From Synaphobranchus kaupii (lineage: Eukaryota > Chordata > Actinopteri > Anguilliformes > Synaphobranchidae), in contig CM056376.1 in NCBI GenBank assembly GCA_029718625.1, forward strand, positions 86,470,356 to 86,534,355: a DNA stretch of 64,000 nt. The letters run 5' to 3'. Each line of letters opens with the position of its first letter. Positions within the stretch are counted from its first letter, which is position 1. Below are positions 22,500-33,289 of the stretch, one piece after another. The notes beneath the pieces were generated by a model, which ran no database searches, was not told where the DNA came from, and saw only the letters and a list, made by a program, of their open reading frames with translations. The translations under genes were made by a program, and so were the position numbers.

Positions 22500-22690
22500 A
22501 TCACGTGACTGTGGTCTTCTGGTTAACATCAAGCCTTAGAATGCGAGACGTGGGTTCAACGCCTGGTTGGTACCAAAGTGTAATTTCATTTTTGACTCAA
22601 ATAGTGTGCACATGTTCTGGTTTTCTCATACAAGAATGTTTTTTTTATTGCAAAGCCAAATACACGTTTACAATATTAACTGTTAGTTAA
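22500..22690 (+). mobile_element. tRNA-derived SINE-like copy A2 (tandem to A1)
   Basis: TGGTCTTCTGG (22512-22522) and GGTTCAACGCC (22553-22563) serve as the A and B boxes. The body ends in the shared TTTATTGCAAAGCCAAATAC and ATATTAACTGTT blocks, making a diverged dimer with A1. Confidence 0.5.
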
Positions 22691-23768
22691 ACAACTCAGT
22701 CACTGGACACAGCAGTAATGCAATAGGCTAGCTAATGTTATGGGAACAGGTATCCCATGGCCATTTGTAAAGCAAAGATGCAGAATGCAGAATATCATCT
22801 GGTTAACATCGCGTTGTTGCACTAATGTAAAAATAAATTCTATAAATAACTGTGCCATTGGCTACATATTTTAATCTCACACAAATGGCAACAAAAAAAT
22901 TAGTTTGTGTGGAGCCTGCTGTGCTCTTGTGCCGCGGTCATGTCTAGACTCACTGTGGAAACCGAACCTTCAACGCTCGCCTCGGCCAACATTTCTTTAT
23001 TATGTCTTCATTCATTTCTTCTCTTCAGCTCTGTTCAGTTTATCCTTTTCACACATAACACAACGTCACCATAAAATTAACTACTAGGAAAATTAAGAAT
23101 TTACGATAATACATTAAGAATTGATGATAGCCTACTATAAACTGAAATCCCTTAAGAGATCGGATTTATAAACCTCCAATTACCCAAACATATCTGTTTC
23201 ATGGTTAGTCACTTTAAGAAATTATAGAATATCCTCCGAACTTTGCTCTAGTCTACGCTACTCTGCAGACAATGTAGCTTACAGCAAACACTTTTAATTA
23301 TAATAATGAGAAGAAGAAGAATTTCTGGTAGGCTACTTTCTTTGTAGTATCTATTGTTTTCTTTCTGGCTAAGATTCCTGGGGAATATGCGTTGTCCAAT
23401 GAAGCTTGTTAGCCAACGTTAGTTTTGCCAGAGAAACGTCAGTCAGCTGCTAGTCAGGAAGCAGGTACAAGCTAGGCTACTACGAAGCGAATCAACATGC
23501 CTTATACATCCATTGCACTACAGAAAACTAAACTATTCATTGTATTTCATTAGACATTAAATACAGCACATCTACAAATTATTTTTATGTAATTGTGGGC
23601 TATCGGTAATAGGAGAACTATTCTCATTTTCGTCAGTACAGGGCGTTATGCTTACGCAAATGTCTGCATGTGTTTTTTTTGAATGCATGTATTCTGTATG
23701 CATGTCTCTCTCGCTGTCATTATCTTCATGCATTATTCATCATTAGTTAGCTATCAAAAATAAGTGAT

Positions 23769-24924
23769 ATCTGATCAAAAACGTCTCCAACGTAAAAAAA
23801 AAAAAGCCAAGTTACTCACGCATAGCCTACAGAGCGCTGTCTATAAGTCCTTAATTCCAACTTGCAAAAACTAGGCCTGCCTTTAAAAGTATTGATATGA
23901 AAATTTGGCCAAGTTACAACTAACAATATTGCACAATATTGCCTATCGTAGCTCACACTAAATAAACTAGCTCTATTCCAAAGCAATGCTATCCAAACTT
24001 TCCTAAATTATTTAATGCAACTTGGCCCTGTGTTTCTTCATCTTACCATCTCAAGAGAATGTGGTCAATGAAACTGTATGTTCCACATCAAACTGCAAAA
24101 TGAGAATAATTTATAGTGGAAATACTCTTCAGATGTGTTGCACTTAGAAATTAAACATAAAAATTACTACACTATAGGGCATGTTTGAACAATTGTCTGC
24201 ATCCACTGCTTTGGGTCTATGAAAAGTACAGAATGAATAAAATGTATTATTATTATTATTATGTATTTATTGATTTATTTATTTGGATTTCTGTCAAAAC
24301 CTGTGTGGTTCTACAGAGCATAGATATCCTTGTGTTCACAAAATTCTGTTCGCAAATATCATAACTATTGGATACGTTCATAAAAATGCTATATGTACGC
24401 TATTTTCTTGGTGCTCATTTTTATCTGCATTTATTTATTCATCCCCCCTTTCTCTATTGTACATGATGTTTCTTGATATAAATGTTTGTTTGTGAATTAT
24501 AATGAAATCTGTAGCAGCAGTTAACATTTTAAAACCTGTACATTTTCTAAAGTAAACTTGCCAACAAAGTATAACCATATCCTGTCTGGAATGTACTTAT
24601 TCATAAACTGTTAAAAACATTCATTGAAATCATATGTTGTTCCATGAGGCACAATCTCTTCACATGCTAAGATGAAGAAACACAGGGCCAAGTTGCATTA
24701 AATAATTTAGGAAAGTTTGGATAGCATTGCTTTGGAATAGAGCTAGTTTATTTAGTGTGAGCTACGATAGGCAATATTGTTAGTTGTAACCACATTTTGA
24801 TATCAATACTTTTAAAGGCAGGCCTAGTTTTTGCCAGTTGGAATTAAGGACTTATAGACAGCGCTCTGTAGGCTATGCGTGAGTAACTTGGCTTTTTTTA
24901 CGTCAGAGACGTTTTTGATCAGAT
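23769..24924 (+). mobile_element. Long-TIR MITE, unit A orientation
   Basis: TIRs of about 270-290 bp start ATCTGATCAAAAACGTCT and include GCCAAGTTACTCACGCATAG and CACTAAATAAACTAGCTC. The ~600-bp interior is non-coding and holds TTATT repeats. The interior runs in the opposite direction to that of the copy at 28002-29099. Confidence 0.85.
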
Positions 24925-25285
24925 TGGGATGGCAGGTATGCCATCCGCCAAGTTACGCTTGGCGGGGCATGCCCCATACCTATACAGCACCGAGAGTTTG
25001 GCACTTTTCAGGGTTTCCTACAGAAGTAACGACAATGACCACAGACTCTCAGCCCTTACAAACATTAACTTCTGTATGTTCTGACCTCATGTAACCACAC
25101 AGCATTCAGATAGAACTTCACACATCCACACAATAAAGCCCCAAACTTGGGTTATTTTGCCGTTTTTCTCCTTCCTCTTCCGCTTCTTCTTCTTCTTCTT
25201 CTTCCCATTTTCCTGCCAAACTGCCTGCCTCTGTCGCGATGTTATCCAATGGGGAGAATTATTCTTTGAGGGTATGGTCCATATA

Positions 25286-26455
25286 CAGTCATGGACGAAA
25301 TTGTTGGCACCCCCTGTAAAGATGAGCAAAAAGGGTTATAAAAAATTCACCGTTTGGTGAATTAGCTTAATCTCACACTGAAAAAACAAGAAGAATCCAA
25401 CCTTTAATTGACGTTAATTTATTATGAGAAAAAAAAATCCCACATCAAGAAATAATTATTTTTAACAAAACCACATTGGCCACAATTATTGGCACCCCTG
25501 CATTTATATATAGAATAAAGTAATATTTTTTAATATTTGGTCACATATCCTTTGCATGCCATGACTTCCTGATGTCTGTGACCCAACAACATCAAAAGAC
25601 TCTTGATATCTTATTTTCTGGTACTTTTACAAGCGATACTATAACATCTCTGCATTTGAATGGATCTCTATGGGAATTGGGGGGTGGGACTAGATTTAGC
25701 TGTAAATTATGCTGGAACAGTATGGAATACATGGTTGGTAAAATGGCTGTAAGTCAACAAGGGTCTGAGGTATCAAACAAGCCTTAAACAATCACTCTGC
25801 TGCCAGATATGCAGTAGATATGGATGGATCACTTTAAGGGTTGTTTCTCCTGACAAATTTTCCTATTGAACTCTATGGAAAAATAAGTCAGGAGAAGAAA
25901 CCCTTCAAGTTATTCATCCATATCTACTGCATATCTGGCAACAGAGTGATGGATTAAAGCTTGTTTGATACGTCAGACCCTTGATGACTTACAGCCATTT
26001 AGCCAACCATGTGTTCCATACTGTTCCAGTGTAATTTACAGCTAAATCTAGACCCACCCCCCAATTCCCATAGAGATCCATTCAAATGCAGAGATGTTAT
26101 AGTATCGCTTGTAAGTGTACTAGAAAATAAGATATCAAGAGTCTTTTGATGTTGTTGGGTCACAGACATCAGGAAGTCATGGCATGCAAAGGATATGTGA
26201 CCAAATATTAAAAATTATTACTTTATTCTATATATAAATGCAGGGGTGCCAATAATTGTGGCCAATGTGGTTTTGTTAAAAATAATTATTTCTTGATGTG
26301 GGATTTTTTTTTCTCATAATAAATTAACGTCAATTAAAGGTTGGATTCTTCTTGTTTTTTCAGTGTGAGATTAAGCTAATTCACCAAACGGTGAAATTTT
26401 TATAACCCTTTTTGCTCATCTTTACAGGGGGTGCCAACAATTTCGTCCATGACTG
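25286..26455. mobile_element. Fully palindromic Tc1-like element (1.17 kb)
   Basis: The ends CAGTCATGGACGAAATTGTT and AACAATTTCGTCCATGACTG are inverse and flanked by TA (25284-25285 and 26456-26457). The whole element folds on a centre near 25871. The outer ~230 bp are Tc1-type IRs containing ATTGGCACCCC. The inner arms (about 25535-25814) match those of the 6.2-14.5 kb composite, and the centre matches the free palindrome at 18.2 kb. There is no transposase. Here the junction is uninterrupted, CAGT then AGATATGG. Confidence 0.92.
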
Positions 26456-26551
26456 TACCTGCTCATCAAACTTATCGTCCAATAAAAATGCTTCATACTA
26501 ATGTTTTTTAATGTTAATGTAGCTCATGGCTTCATGCTTTCCAAGAAGCTA

Positions 26552-26760
26552 CTGTAGCTTAGTGGTTAAAACTGCAGTCTGTCACACAGTGGATAGTGGG
26601 TTTGAGCCCAGCAGGGCACGTGTATTTTCCACAAAAACAATGTGCAACTGTTAAGTACTTTTCATTTCTTAGACTGTTATTATTTTGCACATTGACACAT
26701 TAACGTATTTTTATTGCAAAGGCAAAACAGGTTTACAATATTAACTGTTCAATGTTTCAC
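26552..26760 (+). mobile_element. tRNA-derived SINE-like copy B1
   Basis: The A box TAGCTTAGTGG (26555-26565) fits the consensus; the B box is GGTTTGAGCCC (26599-26609). The body corresponds to copy A1. Confidence 0.65.
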
Positions 26761-26772
26761 TTGTATTATATC

Positions 26773-26822
26773 ACACCCTCCCCAAACCTGACGCTCGCTT
26801 TTGTCTGGTTTGGGGAGGGTGT
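26773..26822. repeat. Perfect 16-bp stem hairpin
   Basis: ACACCCTCCCCAAACC, an 18-nt loop, then GGTTTGGGGAGGGTGT. It has no counterpart in unit A, so it was gained by unit B or lost from A. Confidence 0.9.
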
Positions 26823-28001
26823 TACGCTCTGCTCTTGCGGTCATGACTGACTGACTGAAAACCCCGTGCCTCGGCCAACATTTCTTTATTCATTAATTTC
26901 TTCACTTCAGCTCTGTTCACTTTATCCTTTTCACACATAACACAAGGTCACCATAAAATTAACTACTAGGAAAATTAAGAATTTACGATAATAGCCTACA
27001 TTAAGAATTGAGGATAGCCTCTTTTAAGCTGCAAGCCTTTAAGCGATCAGATTTATAAACCGCCAATTCCGCAAACATATCTGATTCATGGTTAGTCACT
27101 TATAAATAAATAGATAGCCTCCGAATGTGGCTCTAGTCTACGCTACTCTGCTGATAATGTAGCTTACTGCAAACACTTTTAATTATAATAATAATAATAA
27201 TAAGAAGAATCTCTGGTATGTACTTTCTTCGTAGTATCTACTGTTATCTTTCTGGCTAAGATTCCTGGGAAATATGCATTGTCCAATTAAGCTTGTTCGC
27301 CAACGTTACTTCCTGCTTCTCGCCAGGAAGCAGAAACAAGCTAGGCTACTACGAAGTGAATCAACATGCATTATAGCCTACATTCATTGCACTACAGAAA
27401 ACGAAACTAAACCTAGCTGTCCGGTACCAAAACATTTCCCGCAGGTAACGTTCTACACTACCGGAAAAAAAACTCTGCTGTGCAGAAACTCACTAGCTCG
27501 CTCGCTAGCTCGTAGCCCACACATGGAAGGTTGGAGTTATGCATCTGGCAATCCAGTGTTGAATAGCCTAACGTTAAATGTATTTCATAGAATACTAATA
27601 GCCCTATTTTAAAACTGTATTTCCATATTTTACTGATGCAAACTATTTAGGCTGTACTAGCTATTTAGGCTGTATGTCTTTCATCTAGAAAGTGTTTGCG
27701 TAGCCCATTGTGCATGTATGTCTCCATGTAGACTTGGTTCATTAATTTACATGCTTCTTCATGATCCATAGTTCAGGTGGTGCTGTTCATTGTATTTCAT
27801 TGCACATTAAATACTGCTCATCTACAAACTCTTTTAATGTAATTGTGTGCTCTCTGTAATAGGATAACTGTTTTCATTCTTGTCAATAGAGGGCGGTATG
27901 GTTAAGCGAATGTCTGCATACATTTCTTTGGAATGCATGTCTCTCTCCGTGTTTATCTTCATGCGTTATTCATCATTAGTTAGCTATAAAAAATAAGTGA
28001 T

Positions 28002-29099
28002 ATCAGATCAAAAACGTCTACGACGTAAAAAAAGCCAAGTTACTCACGCATAGCCTACATAGCGCTGTCCATAAGTTCTTAATTCTTGAAAAAACTAGGC
28101 CTGCCTTTAAAAGTCTTGATATCAAAATGTGGCCAAGTTACAACTACCAATATTGCCTATCGTAGCTCACACTAAATAAACTAGCTCTATTCCAAAGCAA
28201 TGCTATCCAAACTTTCCTAAATTATTTAATGCAACTTGGCCCTGTGTTTCTTCATCTTTGCATGTGAAGAGATTGTGCCTCATGGAACAACATATGATTT
28301 CAATGAATGTTTTTAACAGTTGATGAATAATTACACTCCAGAAAGGATATGGTTGTACTTTGTTGGCAAGTTTACTTTAGAAAATGTACAGGTTTTAAAA
28401 TGTTAACTGCTGCTACAGCATTCTTTACAATTCACAAACAGACATTTATATGAAGAAACATCATGTACAATAGAGAAAGGGGTGATGAATAAATAAATGC
28501 AGATAAAAATGATGATGATATTTGCAAACAGAATTTTGTGAACACAATGATATCTATGCTCTGTAGGACCACACAGGTTTTGATAGAAATCCAAATAAAT
28601 AAATCAATAAATACATAATAATAATAATAATAATACATTTCATTCATTCTGTGCTTTTCATAGACCCAAAGCAGTGGATGCAGACAATTGTTCAAACATG
28701 CCCTATAGTGTAGTAATTTTTATGTTTAATTTCTAAGTGTAACACATCTGAATCAGAGTATTTCCACTATAAATTATTTTCATTTTGCAATTTGATGTGG
28801 CACATACAGTTTCATTGACCACATTCTTTTGAGATGGTAAGATGAAGAAACACAGGGCCAAGTTGCATTAAATAATTTAGGAAAGTTTGGATAGCATTGC
28901 TTTGGAATAGAGCTAGTTTATTTAGTGTGAGCTACGATAGGCAATATTGGTAGTTGTAACTTGGCCACATTTTGATATCAAGACTTTTAAAGGCAGACCT
29001 AGTTTTTGCAAGTTGGAATTAAGAACTTATGGACAGCGCTATGTAGGCTATGCGTGAGTAACTTGGCTTTTTTTACGTCGTAGACGTTTTTGATCTGAT
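28002..29099 (-). mobile_element. Long-TIR MITE, unit B orientation (interior inverted)
   Basis: Same TIRs as 23769-24924, starting ATCAGATCAAAAACGTCT. The left flank (AGTTAGCTATAAAAAATAAG) also matches the flank of the A copy. The interior, about 28280-28830, is the reverse complement of 24040-24655. Confidence 0.85.
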
Positions 29100-32000
29100 T
29101 TAATATATATCACTGACACTCTCCCAGAATACAATTCTCTATACTTTTAAAGTGTAGAAATCATTTGGGTTACCCCCCTTTTCTCAACTGACTGCATTGA
29201 TTTTTTGGCTTCCTTACCAAGTAAATGGTAATGGAGTGCAGTTATAATTGGAGAATCCTTGGAAATCAGGCTTGACTGGATGTATTCTATATACAATATC
29301 AATAAGGGAGTTCCCTTCAAATATATTCTGTTTTATTTTTTAATAAAAAGACAGAGGCTAACCTATAGGTGGTTAGACACTGTTGTTGTTTGTTCAAAAA
29401 TAACATCTGACTTTCTAAATTAATCTGTGTAAATTAGTGTTACATTAAAGGAAACACTAGTTCAGAGTTTACTCTGCAATAAGTCTGTAACTTACTAATT
29501 ATAAAATGTTGGATTTTCATTCCATCCAAATGTGGGATTTTCCCCAAAAAGGCTTCCGCACATTTTTAACAAGGCATGACCACCTTACTTGCTGTCAGAG
29601 TGGTATGACAATGGGAATGGAGATATACTTTATAATTGCCTAAAATAATGGTTAAAACATTCTACAGATCTTATATTGGTGTGTTTCCTAATATTCAATC
29701 ATAATGCAAAGTAAAATTTAAAACTCGTAACAATTTATGCCAGAAAGCTTTCATCATAAAAAGTAATAATTATAATTTGAACTCTCAAGCTAATATTCAC
29801 AAAGAATTACACTTATATTAAAGATCAATTCAATAGACCATTATGAATGTTTACACAGTACATTCTTCAGTAAGTTTTTATTTTGTATGTTTCATTAAGA
29901 AAAGCTCATCATGGCTTCATTTCATCATTAAGATTATGTATTCATGCACAAGTTAATTTTTGTTCTTTTTTCATTTGTTTTTTAATATTTCAAGAATGCT
30001 AGTATTACAGCTTGGAAGAAGTGTGTGATTCTGTAGACTTCATTAAATGCTCAGAATAGATTAAAGATTTCCTTTTAATCCCAATCATGAGATGTAGTTG
30101 TTTTTTCCACCCCATATAAACACAGTATCATGATAAAACAAATGAAGGAATGTCAGCTAAACTTAAACTGAAAAAAAGTTAAACTGAATTTCAGGTGATG
30201 ATACCTGTAAATACCAATGACCCATGATACTATTATTCTTGTAATAATTATTTTATAGGCTATGCCCAGAGTGATGGTCACATAGCACCCGTTGACTACT
30301 GCTGGCATTCCTGAGTTAATGATAGTTAAGAGGGGGAATTTCAAAAATTCTAATCAATGCTTCACACAGTCAGGAACTGCCATCTAATCAAAATAGTACC
30401 AACTGAAGGTCACCCAGCAGAAATCACTATTAATCTCAGCCTATCAATTCACCCAGGGCCAAGATAATATATTGGTTGTAACCTGGAAAGTCTGGGGGTC
30501 AGAAAGTAATAGTCCTGCCACATGTTTCTTCCACCCATGAACTCATCCAGCTGATTTAACTAATTAGTTCTACCTCCTGGCTGAGAAATTGTGCTAATTA
30601 GCAAATCCAGATACCAAATACTGGGGAGGACTTTTACTTTCTTAACCTGTATTTTCCACCTCTGGTTGTACCCTGGGATGTAATGCCTAAAGTCTGGTAG
30701 CCCAGTAGAGAAAGATGGTAGTCCCATCTGGCTATGGATTGGTGTGTCCCCATGAAGAAATATCTTTTCTTACCAAAATGCTCAGTGGAAAGAAAAAGTG
30801 AACAAAATTGTGACATGGTAAAGGTCAATCTCAGTTACAGATCTTACATTATCATTGTTCTTGAGATTATCTGAGATGCTATTCAAGAATGCTATTTAAT
30901 TTAAATTAAATTGTAAATGTGTTTTCTCTACCATTTGCAGGGTATGGGTAGTGCTTTGGAAAGAGATTAAATTGTCCTCCTTCATCCTATAATTGGTTAG
31001 CAGCATGCACACATTTCTAGAAGTGTTCCATCTTTTCTTTGCTTTTCCCAACACAACAGTTGCCAGCAACCTGTTGCTAAGAAGTGGACCATCATGCAAA
31101 ATTTGTTCTCATGTCCTCTGGGCATCTGAATGACAGTCCCCACTCTTGCATGTGGAACTGTCACAGACATAATTTCCACATGTGGATGTACTGTTAGTAT
31201 TCAAAGTTCCAACCCAAAAAAATTGTTCAGAGAGTTCCAACCCCAAAAAAAGTTCAGAGAGGCTGGTATATGATTATTCCACGAAGGTTGATTTTGTTTT
31301 GTTTCAATTAGAATTTGTTTGTAATTGTCCTTAATGCAGTGCTGTAGTTTTGATTGAATCTAGGGCATAGCCTCAGACAGTACAAAATACCTGGGCATAT
31401 TTTTCCCTGCTGTAATCAGAACAGATCAGTCCAAAGTCCTAACAGCTTTTCAAGAAGCTGTTAAAACATTTAAAAACAGATTAGACTTTTACATTGTTTT
31501 TTACATCCATTATAACCAGTTTGGCTTTGTTCAAGGTATTGCTGAAGGGATACCCATTGCATTGAGTTTCAATGAAAGGGAACATTCAATCGGATGCAAT
31601 AATCAAACACCAATTTGACAACTAGCATACTCACTAATAACACTAATAAAAACAAATTGGTTACATATCAGCATGCAAATATGGATATCCTCTATTAGGT
31701 GCTTAGTTCACATATCATCAAATATTTATATTTATATTTATATAATATTCCCCATGTTTATATAAGGTAAAAAATGAGTAGGGAATGATTATGACTAAAA
31801 GGGGACAATGTGTTTTATATATGTGACCCAGTTTCAATATTCTGTGTCCTATTGCCAATTACTGCATAGTATATCTGTGGTTATGTGTGTGTGCATGTGT
31901 GTGAGAGAGAGAGGTAGTGCATGTATCACTGGGGAGGCAGTCATCTCATTAGTGCATTAACACAGCAACAAACACAAAATTCACACAACTCCAAGTATCT

Positions 32001-32699
32001 TCCACAGTAAGCAGGGAAGGAGAGTTGAAATATCCATGATCAATTATTGTTCCCTGGGGCAAAAGGAACCATATTCACAAGTTCTGCTGATGTCTGATAA
32101 AAGACCCTGCTCATTTGAAGCTTTGAGGCACAAAAATACAATCAGTAAAGAAAAGCAAGATGTGAGGAATGCAATCTTGAAGGAATAAGGTTATGATTTT
32201 TTGTTTCATTTCTCCACCTGTCCAATAAAGGTTTATTATTATTTCCTGTGGAAAGTTGTGAGCTCATTTATAAGGGCTGCCACTCAAATTACTGCCTCAA
32301 TAATGATTTCTCCTGGTGTGGGCTTGAGTTTAATCTAGCTTTGGTGTTATTCATATTGTAACAAGCATTAATATGAGGAAATCACACTGATTAAAATCAA
32401 ACCTGTTCAATCCTGGAGTTCATGGTGCTATATTTGGGTGGGAGTATATCTAATGTGGTTTCAGCCTGAAAAATAAATTGGCTGCAATCCATTGTTAAAA
32501 CACAGTCAGGTTTAAGCCATCCTGAATAAAGTGTCTGCTCAGATAGATCAATACCGACTACTTATCTCCATTCTGCAGTGGCTTGTGTGGGTAACCCTTC
32601 ATCAATTAAAGAAAGTCAAAATGAGAAAAGTATAGAAGATGTATCTAATCTAAACTCTTTCTTTTGTTCTTCTAACTGGATACTAAAATTTACACGTTC
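29100..32699. other. No gene recognised
   Basis: A/T-rich sequence. Contains a foldback (listed separately) and a 27/26-bp tandem duplication at 31206-31260 (GTTCCAACCCAAAAAAA...GTTCAGAGA). No exon or RNA gene seen. Confidence 0.5.
30478..30662. repeat. Small foldback element with GAAAGTAA-type arms
   Basis: GGTCAGAAAGTAATAGTCCT at about 30497-30516 is mirrored by AGGACTTTTACTTTCTTAACC at about 30628-30648, with AACTAATTAGTT palindromes inside. It resembles a widespread fish MITE type. Confidence 0.6.
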
Positions 32700-32880
32700 A
32701 TTACAACGTTCTTTTAGCAGACAGTCTTATCCAGAACAACTTACAATGTAGGATAAACATAAGTGCATTTACCTAATCAATATGAGCAACAGTGGCTAAC
32801 CTGGCTAACAACATTCCCAGAAGAGCCAGTATAGATGCAACGTCACTAAAGCACTAGTGCAATTAACTATGCTAACCAAG
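32700..32880 (+). repeat. Teleost interspersed repeat fragment
   Basis: TTTAGCAGACAGTCTTATCC followed by AACTTACAATG matches a very common fish repeat motif. It is not assigned to a superfamily with certainty. Confidence 0.5.
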
Positions 32881-32938
32881 AATAAATATACTACATGCAG
32901 TACATATCATATCCATAAAAAGCCCTAAGAAACATGAC

Positions 32939-33210
32939 ACAATAAAAAAATGCCCTAAAACCATATAGATACCATAACCTGGATTAGGACAAAAAGACAG
33001 TGCTAGAGGGTGGGGATGGAAGGGGTACCATGATACAGTCAGAAGAGGTGGATCATCAGCCAGTGTTGGAAGAAACAATAAAAAAATGCCCTAAAACCAT
33101 ATAGATACCATAACCTGGATTAGGACAAAAAGACAGTGCTAGAGGGTGGGGATGGAAGGGGTACCATGATACAGTCAGAAGAGGTGGATCATCAGCCAGT
33201 GTTGGAAGAA
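32939..33210 (+). repeat. 136-bp perfect or near-perfect tandem duplication
   Basis: The unit starting ACAATAAAAAAATGCCC at 32939 repeats at 33075 with no difference that I see until about 33204, so the duplication is young. Confidence 0.93.
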
Positions 33211-33289
33211 GCAATTTTGCTGTCCTAACTTCTTCCACCACTGGGGACAGTGTAGACTGGCATCATGACTGGGAGAAATGACCATGCTG

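Larger units (their letters stand above)
21736..24924 (+). repeat. Duplication unit A
   Basis: Starts ATTGGGATGGCAGGTATGCC and runs through a CT-rich tract, tRNA-like SINE copies, a CTCGGCCAACATTTCTTTATT block and a long-TIR MITE. The same series follows immediately as unit B (24923-29099). At their shared boundary the MITE end GATCAGATT passes directly into GGGATGGCAGG. Confidence 0.8.
24923..29099 (+). repeat. Duplication unit B
   Basis: Second head-to-tail copy of unit A, longer because it carries the 25286-26455 palindromic transposon and other small insertions. It differs by a ~40-bp microinversion near 25235-25275 and by the reversed interior of its terminal MITE. Confidence 0.8.
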
